Assembly: GCA_903912435.1 (NCBI GenBank)
Contig: CAIWHI010000324.1
Coordinates: 1 to 7,166 of the forward strand
From: an uncultured Bacteroidota bacterium
GTDB lineage: Bacteria; Bacteroidota; Bacteroidia; Chitinophagales; Chitinophagaceae
DNA: 7,166 nucleotides
Direction of reading: 5' to 3'
Part shown: piece after piece, positions 1 to 5,200 of the stretch
Numbering within the stretch: the stretch's first letter is position 1
How the letters are laid out: each line of letters starts with the position of its first letter
Notes under the pieces: generated by a model
What the model was told of the DNA's origin: nothing
What the model saw: the letters and a program-made list of their open reading frames with translations, nothing else
Database searches by the model: none
Made by a program: the position numbers and the translations under genes

Positions 1-691
1 CACTTTCATTGATATCAAACTTACCGCAGCTATTGTAGATTTTTATTTTGTCTTGCTCAGCTATTTCTAGCCCATCATGCTGGTCTTCGGGACCGCCCAA
101 TAAAATAACTGGGTAAGGCACTTTGGCACAAAACTCCTTCCATTTGTCTATTGGTAATTTCTTGGTATTGTATGAACCACCTATCACGCAGCCCACATAC
201 CCCCCCCAATGACTCATTGGTATATCATTATTCCCAAGCTTTTTATTATCCGGCAAAAAATAATCAAGCCCTTTACCATCATTATGCACTCCTAGTGGCC
301 TAACAGCCTCAAAGTATCGCTCTACAATACTTTTATCGGGCATAAAATTCATCTTAAGGTTGGTAAGGAACCATTTCTGGATGTTCAATTTGGGGAAGGC
401 AAAGCTTTTTACATTCAGGGCTTTTTTCACCCTGAGTGTACGCAGATTGTGGTGAAGGTCAATAACATAATCGTATTTCTCCTTCTTCAGCACCTCCAGC
501 ATTGCATCTAAATCATTGCCCAGGGTATGTATTTTGTCAATGTATGGATTGCTTATGAGCAGTGTACCTAATGATGCCTTGGTAAGGTAATGCACCTCCC
601 AATCAGGGTGCTGGTGTTTGAGGCAGCGTACTACCGGGGTAGTTAAAACTATATCACCAATAGAAGAAAAACGGATAATAAGCGCCTTCAT
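1..691 (-). CDS. Glycosyltransferase family 9 (heptosyltransferase-like), 3' end outside window
   Basis: Reading leftward from the ATG at 689-691, 230 codons are open to the window edge, so the C-terminus is missing; family members are usually about 320-350 residues. The N-terminus (residues 5-29, IIRFSSIGDIVLTTPVVR...) is the classic GT9 opening, in which the IGD loop sits by the acceptor site. Further family marks are YDYVIDLHHNLRT (73-85), GGSYNTKKLPIDKW (171-184, the start of the nucleotide-sugar half), VILLGGPED (195-203) and SCGKFDINES (221-230, matching the 'aGk.sl.e' element). GT9 enzymes transfer heptose or a related sugar from an ADP-linked donor to lipopolysaccharide or another surface glycan at the cytoplasmic face of the inner membrane; donor and acceptor cannot be told from sequence. 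It lies 65 bp downstream of the LysM/DPBB gene on the same strand and may share its transcript. No Shine-Dalgarno sequence precedes the ATG. Confidence 0.93.
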   Translation of the reverse strand, partial: MKALIIRFSSIGDIVLTTPVVRCLKHQHPDWEVHYLTKASLGTLLISNPYIDKIHTLGNDLDAMLEVLKKEKYDYVIDLHHNLRTLRVKKALNVKSFAFPKLNIQKWFLTNLKMNFMPDKSIVERYFEAVRPLGVHNDGKGLDYFLPDNKKLGNNDIPMSHWGGYVGCVIGGSYNTKKLPIDKWKEFCAKVPYPVILLGGPEDQHDGLEIAEQDKIKIYNSCGKFDINES

Positions 692-715
692 GAAAAATAA
701 AAAAATGAACAATCA

Positions 716-730
716 TGCCCCATTAGGGCA
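716..730. repeat. Short inverted repeat in the LysM-GT9 spacer
   Basis: TGCCC and GGGCA form a perfect 5-bp stem around the 5-base loop CATTA, in the 65-bp gap between the LysM/DPBB stop and the glycosyltransferase start. It has no T-tract on the minus strand, so it is not a convincing terminator. It could be a weak operator or chance. Confidence 0.2.
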
Positions 731-756
731 AATAACCTCCGGCAATAACCTAGACC

Positions 757-1617
757 CTAGTTAATGGCATAGGTAAGTTCGCACCATGCCTTTGTATCGG
801 TAACTCCAAGCGCCTCCTTTGCAGTATTACTGATACCTATTATGCTATTGGCATATAGTTTGGTATTAGGGATTTTTGCCAATACCTTCACATAAATGGT
901 CTTACCAGTACCTGGGTTATAAACCTTTATGATACCACCGGGAGGGGTGGTATTATGGAATGCATAGTAAACGTTGTTTTTGCCCGGCTTATCGAAGAAT
1001 ACAGCAGTACCTTTTTCTGTAAGTACATTTACTCCATTAGCAGTCTGTCGGTTAAACACAGTATCCAGCCCGCCAAGCACTTTTACCTTCACACTATCTG
1101 TATTCACTTTCTTTCTGGGTATGAAATATCCTTTCTCATTTTCAGGATTAGATGTATCGAAAGCAAACATTTTTAACCAACCAATAAATAGCACCTGCCC
1201 TTCATTAAGTGTATTACCATGCAGATTGTTCCATTGCCTCAGTGTACCTTTAGTAATGCCGGCATAGGTACTTATCACACCTATATCATCGCGCTGGCCT
1301 ACCTTATAGTAAAGCTCACGAATATTCTGGATATCTAAAGGTGGCTTTACAGTGAAGTAGTTTTCCCTGTTTACAGGGATATTCACTAATGAGTAAGGCA
1401 TCAATTTTTTAATATCATCAAAATCATTGGCTACGGCCAATTGGTCTTCTGTAATGTAAAACCTGAAAGCCAACATTTTCATGGTTTCTCCCGGTTTAAT
1501 AAAATACTTGATACCCCAGTTAGCACCATGGCGAGAGGCAAACAAGCTATCCTTAGTTTGAGCCTGGGCTGTGAAACCCATTATAAAAAACAAAGCTATT
1601 AATGAATATTTCATCAT
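757..1617 (-). CDS. Exported protein with two LysM-like domains and an RlpA-like double-psi beta-barrel
   Basis: This 286-residue protein probably acts outside the inner membrane and binds peptidoglycan. Residues 1-20 (KYSLIALFFIMGFTAQAQ after two Met) are a signal peptide with probable cleavage near A19. Residues 38-82 (YFIKPGETMKMLAFRF...LVNIPV) and 104-148 (YYKVGQRDDIGVISTYAGI...GQVLFIGWL) have the pattern of two diverged LysM domains. Residues about 199-284 resemble an RlpA-type double-psi barrel: a 'GTAVFF' strand, AFHNTTPPGG aligning with AAHKTLPFGT, GKTIYVKV, and NSIIGISNTAKEALG aligning with the 'IDLS..AA..LG' end. His221 of the RlpA active site is present, but Ala247 stands where RlpA has its catalytic Asp (VLAKIP against VNDRGP), so lytic activity is doubtful. 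A longer frame from 1662 exists; I prefer the ATG at 1615-1617 (or 1612-1614) because it starts the signal peptide and lies just after a -7-like box. The GT9 gene follows on the same strand. Confidence 0.87.
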   Translation of the reverse strand: MMKYSLIALFFIMGFTAQAQTKDSLFASRHGANWGIKYFIKPGETMKMLAFRFYITEDQLAVANDFDDIKKLMPYSLVNIPVNRENYFTVKPPLDIQNIRELYYKVGQRDDIGVISTYAGITKGTLRQWNNLHGNTLNEGQVLFIGWLKMFAFDTSNPENEKGYFIPRKKVNTDSVKVKVLGGLDTVFNRQTANGVNVLTEKGTAVFFDKPGKNNVYYAFHNTTPPGGIIKVYNPGTGKTIYVKVLAKIPNTKLYANSIIGISNTAKEALGVTDTKAWCELTYAIN

Positions 1618-1626
1618 AGTATTATG

Positions 1627-1634
1627 CAAATTTA
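1627..1634 (-). promoter_or_regulatory. Candidate Bacteroidota -7 box for the LysM/DPBB gene
   Basis: The minus strand reads TAAATTTG, an exact match to TAnnTTTG, nine bases before the ATG at 1617. Such a promoter would give a very short leader and rule out the longer frame starting at 1662. A TTTG lies 12 bp upstream, closer than the usual spacing of roughly 19 bp, so the -33 element is not convincing. Confidence 0.4.
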
Positions 1635-1859
1635 TTGCGTAATGTACAAAATTTATGCCCAAAATTACTATGTTTAGTTAAGATTAAAAATCGGGGAGCA
1701 GAATTTAAGATTAATTTACACTTACAAAAAGGATTTTCATACATATAAACCTATCAATTACCTCTTAGAATGGGAATTATGGTAGTATGAGGAATTATTA
1801 AAACAGCGAATTTCGATTTTTACAAATCTTCACCTGATTATCCAGAGGAAAAATCATGC

Positions 1860-1867
1860 TATCTTAG
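1860..1867 (+). promoter_or_regulatory. Weak -7-like box before the GNAT-like gene
   Basis: TATCTTAG matches TAnnTTTG at all but one fixed position and sits 20 bases before the ATG at 1888, a sensible leader length. No -33 TTTG is visible at the right distance, so this is only the best candidate in the region. Confidence 0.25.
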
Positions 1868-1887
1868 CAAAAATTTCTTATTTAATT

Positions 1888-3039
1888 ATGCACATGCATG
1901 AGGTGAAGACGGAAGCTGATAAAAAAGCTTTCCTCCAGGTGGCAATTGATATTTATAAAAACGACAGCAACTGGATACGCCCTTTGGATAAAGACATTGA
2001 AGAAGTATTTAATACGGAGAAGAATAAATTTTTCAAACGCGGCGAGTGCACCCGGTGGCTATTGGATGATGGCAATGGTAAATATATTGGCAGGATAGCG
2101 GCATTCGTAAATAAACAATATAAACAAAGCCAACCTACTGGTGGTATAGGTTTTTTCGAATGCATCAATGAGCAGGGCACGGCCAACTTCATGTTCGACC
2201 ATTGCAAAAAATGGCTTGAAGAGAGGGGCATGGAAGCCATGGATGGACCTATAAACTTTGGCGAGCGCGACAAATGGTGGGGATTACTTAAGGAAGGCTA
2301 TTACTCCCCTCTTTATTGCATGAACTACAACCCACCCTATTATGTGAACCTTTTTGAAAATTATGGCTTTAAAGTATATTTCAACCAGATATGTTTTGGA
2401 ATGAAGGTAATGGGGCCATTGAATGAAAAATTTGTTCAACGACATAAAATCATTGCTGCTGACCCAAATTATAAGGCAGTAATGATGAAGAAAGATAATC
2501 TAATCAAATTTGCCAAAGACTTTACCTATGTTTATAACAAAGCCTGGGCTGGTCATGGGGGTGGAAAAACACTGGAGGAGAAAACGGTAATAAAAATGTT
2601 TAAAACCATGAAACCGGTTATGGACGAACATATTTCGTGGTTTGTCTATTACAAGGATGAACCCATAGCCCTATGGCTCAATCTTCCCGACCTCAACCAG
2701 TATTTTAAACAAATGGATGGCCAGTTTGGCCTGCTTCAAAAACTAAAATTGCTATATCTTAAAACCTTTGGAAAATGCCCCCGGTTCGTGGGCCTGGTAT
2801 TTGGTGTAATTCCCGAATTTCAGGGAAAGGGAATAGATGCATTTATAATTATTGAAGGGGCCACAGTGATTAGAAGCAAAGGAAGGTATGAAGACTATGA
2901 AATGCAGTGGATAGGTGATTTTAACCCAAAAATGATTAATATATCCGAAAGCCTGGGAACCCACCGTAGCCGTAGTTTGAGTACCTATAGGTTCCTTTTC
3001 GATAGAAACAAGGAGTTTGTGAGACATCCTGTAGTATAA
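1888..3039 (+). CDS. Two-lobed GNAT-superfamily protein (YghO-like), function unknown
   Basis: The 383-residue product resembles the YghO-like group of GNAT-fold proteins, mostly annotated as hypothetical or acetyltransferase; its substrate is unknown. The N-terminal half has 'W..P...D....F....N.FF' (29-50), GRIAAFVNKQY (68-78), a long helix region FDHCKKWLEERGMEAMDGPINF (103-123) and YNPPYYVNLFENYGFKVYF (147-165), which is the usual GNAT 'E..GF' end. The C-terminal half (about 200-380) carries VIPEFQGKGID (307-317), which fits the acetyl-CoA-binding Q-x-x-G-x-G/A motif A, followed by a helix IIIEGATVI. No signal peptide or membrane segment is seen, so it is cytoplasmic. Two Met codons lie close together (1888 and 1894); I chose the first, and neither has a Shine-Dalgarno sequence. 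It stands alone on its strand, diverging from the LysM/DPBB gene and converging with the small membrane ORF, whose stop is 15 bp away. Confidence 0.85.
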   Translation: MHMHEVKTEADKKAFLQVAIDIYKNDSNWIRPLDKDIEEVFNTEKNKFFKRGECTRWLLDDGNGKYIGRIAAFVNKQYKQSQPTGGIGFFECINEQGTANFMFDHCKKWLEERGMEAMDGPINFGERDKWWGLLKEGYYSPLYCMNYNPPYYVNLFENYGFKVYFNQICFGMKVMGPLNEKFVQRHKIIAADPNYKAVMMKKDNLIKFAKDFTYVYNKAWAGHGGGKTLEEKTVIKMFKTMKPVMDEHISWFVYYKDEPIALWLNLPDLNQYFKQMDGQFGLLQKLKLLYLKTFGKCPRFVGLVFGVIPEFQGKGIDAFIIIEGATVIRSKGRYEDYEMQWIGDFNPKMINISESLGTHRSRSLSTYRFLFDRNKEFVRHPVV

Positions 3040-3054
3040 ACCCTCAGGAATCCT

Positions 3055-3162
3055 CTACATTAAAAACAAAAGCACCGACTCAACAACTAATGCCCCACTA
3101 ATCACCAGCAGCGTCCAAAGCAGGATACGCTCTTTTTTGTCAAATAGTTCTTTTGAAAACAT
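3055..3162 (-). CDS. Possible 35-residue single-pass membrane protein
   Basis: From the ATG at 3160-3162 this short frame encodes a charged N-terminus (MFSKELFDKKER, residues 1-12) followed by one hydrophobic segment of about 23 residues (13-35) ending directly at the stop. A lone glutamate (E28) lies inside the hydrophobic segment. The charged head plus helix is the usual look of a real small membrane protein with its N-terminus in the cytoplasm, and the codon choice (CTG, GTG, GGG) resembles neighbouring genes more than random AT-rich DNA. It starts 10 bp after the stop of the orphan ORF on the same strand, so the two could be co-transcribed. The frame can be extended upstream to 3273, but that part overlaps the orphan ORF and reads as low-quality sequence. 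I do not recognise a family. A chance hydrophobic ORF cannot be excluded. Confidence 0.45.
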   Translation of the reverse strand: MFSKELFDKKERILLWTLLVISGALVVESVLLFLM

Positions 3163-3172
3163 GGTATAAATT

Positions 3173-3541
3173 TTATGCTGCGTTAGTAAATGAATTATAA
3201 TTGTTTGGCATTGTGGTTGGCATTGCTGTGGGTCGTTGCCATTTGTGTCTTGAATATTTATAAGAATAAGCACCTACAAAATTATTAGGACACAGTTCAT
3301 CAAGTGATTTGTGACAAATACCATTTATATTATTCAACTGCCTGAGTACAGTCCACAATTTGGTATAACTAACCTTATAACCGTCCTGAAAATAACAAAC
3401 CATACCATCATCAAAAAGGCCAAACATATCGCCTCTTTTAAGTTTATCTGCTATTTTCTCTTCCCTGTTTACATAAGTTTTACCAATAGAAAACCAACCC
3501 ATATTATCAGTACTTAGTTGTAAAAATGCTTTTATAGCCAA
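3173..3541 (-). CDS. Orphan ORF of unknown function, 5' end doubtful
   Basis: The frame gives up to 122 residues from a TTG at 3539-3541, or 109 from the first ATG at 3500-3502. I recognise no family. The middle (residues 14-95: MGWFSIGKTYVNREEKIADK onward, KRGDMFGLFDDGMVCYF, SYTKLWTVLRQLN) has the amino-acid mix of a real soluble protein; the tail is rich in Asn, Thr, Met and Pro and looks less constrained. There is no signal peptide. The frame stays open upstream of the TTG to a TGA at 3578-3580 and reads KLEFIDNYLAIKAF there, which is protein-like, yet it contains no ATG. An ATG with a -7-like box before it exists at 3574-3576 in another frame, suggesting a frameshift (see findings). Codons are more T/A-ending than in neighbouring genes, consistent with a recently acquired or decaying gene. 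The 35-residue ORF follows after 10 bp. Confidence 0.42.
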   Translation of the reverse strand: MAIKAFLQLSTDNMGWFSIGKTYVNREEKIADKLKRGDMFGLFDDGMVCYFQDGYKVSYTKLWTVLRQLNNINGICHKSLDELCPNNFVGAYSYKYSRHKWQRPTAMPTTMPNNYNSFTNAA

Positions 3542-3576
3542 ATAATTATCAATGAATTCCAGCTTACCTTCTGCAT

Positions 3577-3742
3577 TTCACTGCCCCTATTTTATTAAGC
3601 AAATTTATTCATTCCATCAAAACGATTAATCCCTATCATTAGTAGCCATTTAACAAATAACAAATCTGTTAACCAAATCAACCAGTACAGAACATAACAG
3701 TTTTTTAAGCTATCCACTATAAATACTAAACCGAAAGTGGAT
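3577..3742. other. AT-rich spacer upstream of the sirtuin gene, no gene seen
   Basis: This stretch separates the leftward orphan ORF from the rightward sirtuin gene. Besides the -7-like box at 3600-3607 and an 11-base element CCGAAAGTGGA at 3731-3741 that recurs inside the sirtuin gene, I see only simple AT-rich sequence. A 6-bp inverted repeat (CTGTTA 3666-3671, TAACAG 3695-3700) is followed by six T's, but its 23-base loop makes a working terminator unlikely. Confidence 0.5.
3600..3607 (-). promoter_or_regulatory. Candidate -7 box for the orphan ORF
   Basis: The minus strand reads TAAATTTG, an exact TAnnTTTG match, 23 bases before the ATG at 3576 that would open the orphan gene if a frameshift is allowed. 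A TTTTG lies only 10 bp upstream, too close for a standard -33 element. Confidence 0.3.
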
Positions 3743-3750
3743 TATATTTG
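3743..3750 (+). promoter_or_regulatory. Candidate -7 box for the sirtuin gene
   Basis: TATATTTG is an exact TAnnTTTG match. It covers the TTG at 3748, arguing against that codon as a start. It lies so close to the ATG at 3754 that transcripts would be nearly leaderless, or translation would begin at the second ATG at 3769. No -33 TTTG is seen. Confidence 0.35.
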
Positions 3751-3753
3751 TAT

Positions 3754-4440
3754 ATGCAAAAGCCGAAAATGGTGGTACTTACCGGTGCCGGTATAAGTGC
3801 CGAAAGTGGAATAAAAACCTTCCGCGATTCAGATGGATTGTGGGAGGGGTATAATATTGCAGATGTAGCCTCCCCCCGCGGATGGCGTAAAGACCCTCAG
3901 GTGGTACTTGATTTTTACAATATGCGCCGGCATGATGTAAAAAAGGCCCAGCCAAATGCTGCCCATATAGGTCTGGCTGAACTTGAAGCCCACTACGATG
4001 TGCATATCATCACCCAAAATATTGACGACCTGCACGAAAGGGCGGGCTCAACAAAAGTACTGCACCTACACGGTGAAATAGTAAAAATGCGCAGTGAAAA
4101 AAGTGATACCAAAACTTACCCCTATACTAATGATATAAAACTGGGAGACAAAGCCCCTGATGGAGGCCAGTTGAGACCTCACATTGTATGGTTTGAAGAA
4201 CCTGTGCCGATGATAGAGGTGGCAATACCCATACTTTATGAAGCAGACATTTTTGTGCTGATAGGAACATCACTAGTAGTTTACCCTGCTGCGGGTTTGG
4301 TGGACTACGTAAAGGAGTCTGTAAAGAAGTATGTGATTGATAAGAAAATACCACCTGTAAAACGTTATAAAAATGTAATACCAATAGAACTACCAGCCAC
4401 TGAAGGTATGGCCGAACTAAAAAGAATACTTTTGGGATGA
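3754..4440 (+). CDS. cobB: NAD-dependent protein deacylase, CobB/SIR2 type
   Basis: This sirtuin (228 residues) removes acyl groups from protein lysines using NAD+, giving nicotinamide and O-acyl-ADP-ribose. Visible motifs are TGAGISAESGIKTFR (10-24, NAD loop), TQNIDDLHERAG (87-98), catalytic His106 in LHLHGE, LRPHIVWF (140-147) and GTSLVVYPAAG (171-181). FYNMRR (54-59) carries Tyr55 and Arg58, the pair that in E. coli CobB (Y92, R95) and human SIRT5 binds succinyl or malonyl groups, so desuccinylase activity is likely besides deacetylase. The zinc-binding loop (about 112-138) has no cysteine; indeed the whole protein has none, so it cannot bind the usual structural zinc. Glu148 replaces the Gly of the common WFGE motif. 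The ATG at 3754 gives MQKPKMVVLTGAG, close to the E. coli CobB start; the ATG at 3769 is also possible. It stands alone: 147 bp separate it from the SPOR gene. Confidence 0.93.
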   Translation: MQKPKMVVLTGAGISAESGIKTFRDSDGLWEGYNIADVASPRGWRKDPQVVLDFYNMRRHDVKKAQPNAAHIGLAELEAHYDVHIITQNIDDLHERAGSTKVLHLHGEIVKMRSEKSDTKTYPYTNDIKLGDKAPDGGQLRPHIVWFEEPVPMIEVAIPILYEADIFVLIGTSLVVYPAAGLVDYVKESVKKYVIDKKIPPVKRYKNVIPIELPATEGMAELKRILLG

Positions 4441-4587
4441 TGATTTAGGACAATTGCCAACCAAAACTGTGATATGATTTCCACTAATAAAAGGCTAATA
4501 TTTATTTCATCCTATACCACCTACATGCACATTGATTAATTTTTGAGTAAATTGCCAACCATTAATTTGCAGCCATCTCCAAACCGA
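4441..4587 (+). promoter_or_regulatory. Sirtuin-SPOR intergenic region with a 12-bp direct repeat
   Basis: The spacer holds two exact copies of AATTGCCAACCA, at 4452-4463 and 4550-4561, starting 98 bp apart. The second copy fills the gap between a TTTTG (4541-4545) and the -7-like box at 4562-4569. No hairpin terminator is evident after the sirtuin stop, so some read-through into the SPOR-M20 operon is possible. Confidence 0.45.
4562..4569 (+). promoter_or_regulatory. Candidate -7 box for the SPOR-M20 operon
   Basis: TTAATTTG matches TAnnTTTG at all but one fixed position. A TTTTG ends 16 bp upstream, slightly short of the usual spacing but the best -33/-7 pair in the window. The leader to the ATG at 4588 would be about 15 bases. 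The alternative TTG start at 4543 would fall inside the -33 element. Confidence 0.4.
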
Positions 4588-5199
4588 ATGTTTAGGCTTA
4601 TTTATTTAGTTTTCATTGCTGTTTTTATTTGCTTATCACAGGACGCAACTGCCCAGGGAGATGTGGTAGTTCACGCCCCATCGGGTATGGATGCGTTGAT
4701 AAAAAAGAAAAGGCCTGCTGAAAAAACAACCAGTAGTGACTCACCTGTAAAATCTGCAGTAAAGACCAAAGTTGCCCCACCCAAATCAATTGCTCCCACT
4801 TCAGGTGAAAGTGAATCAGCCAAACCAAAAAAATCAAATGAGCCTGTAGTTGTCAACCTTAGCCCTGAACCTAAAAGGGCAGCCTATACCGACAATCCTG
4901 TTCATCTGGTAAGTTATACCCGCCAAAAAGGAAGTGGGGTAATCTATTCGGGCAAGGGGTTCAGGGTGCAGATTTATTATGGGCCCGACAGGGCAAAGGC
5001 GGTTCAGGTAAAAGCCGAATTTATGCGCACCTTCCCCGATGTGCGTACGTATCTCAACTATTTATCCCCTACATTTAGGGTAAAGGTGGGCGATTACCGA
5101 AATCGCACCGATGCTGAAGGCATGCTACGTGAGGCTCGCTCTATTTTTGGTGGTCCCTGCATGATAGTACCAGATATTATTACAATTAACACATTTTAG
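4588..5199 (+). CDS. Exported SPOR-domain protein
   Basis: The 203-residue product has a signal peptide (1-23, MFRLIYLVFIAVFICL...DATA, then Q), a short segment DVVVHAPSGMDALIKKKRP (25-43), a Lys/Ser/Pro-rich flexible linker (about 43-105) and a C-terminal SPOR domain (about 123-196: GFRVQIYYGPDRAKAVQVK, FPDVRTYLNYLSPTFRVKVGDYRNRTDAEGML, MIVPD). SPOR domains bind peptidoglycan strands stripped of stem peptides, as found at division sites; in Bacteroidota many such secreted SPOR proteins have no assigned role. The 'V.V.....MDALIKKK' stretch after the signal peptide recalls a motif often seen in Bacteroidota SPOR proteins; that is from memory. A longer frame begins with TTG at 4543; the ATG at 4588 is preferred because the signal peptide starts there and a promoter-like pair lies between the two. 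The M20 gene starts one base after its stop, so the two form an operon. Confidence 0.9.
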   Translation: MFRLIYLVFIAVFICLSQDATAQGDVVVHAPSGMDALIKKKRPAEKTTSSDSPVKSAVKTKVAPPKSIAPTSGESESAKPKKSNEPVVVNLSPEPKRAAYTDNPVHLVSYTRQKGSGVIYSGKGFRVQIYYGPDRAKAVQVKAEFMRTFPDVRTYLNYLSPTFRVKVGDYRNRTDAEGMLREARSIFGGPCMIVPDIITINTF

Positions 5200-5200
5200 C

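Larger units (their letters stand above)
1618..1887. promoter_or_regulatory. Divergent intergenic region between the LysM/DPBB and GNAT-like genes
   Basis: These 270 bp of AT-rich DNA separate two divergently read genes and must hold both promoters. A 10-bp direct repeat TTAAGATTAA occurs at 1678-1687 and 1705-1714, and GGAATTAT occurs at 1773-1780 and 1791-1798. I see no hairpin of note and no coding frame with plausible content. Confidence 0.55.

Noticed and set aside
974..1267. Plus-strand open frames opposite the LysM/DPBB gene
   Set aside because: They are antisense to a gene with a clear signal peptide and domain patterns, and their translations are rich in Ser, Phe and Cys without structure.
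3055..3273. Longer, 72-residue version of the small membrane protein
   Set aside because: The added N-terminal part overlaps the orphan ORF, is full of Gln/Ile/Asn runs, and puts unlikely sequence before a natural charged start at the Met of MFSKELF.
3666..3706. CTGTTA/TAACAG inverted repeat followed by six T's, a possible terminator or attenuator before the sirtuin gene
   Set aside because: The stem is only 6 bp with a 23-base loop, no rightward gene directly precedes it, and the best promoter box lies downstream of it.
3754..4440. Sirtuin as part of an anti-phage SIR2 defence system (Thoeris-like or similar)
   Set aside because: It is a stand-alone short CobB-type deacylase with intact catalytic motifs and no fused or adjacent effector, sensor or nuclease gene.
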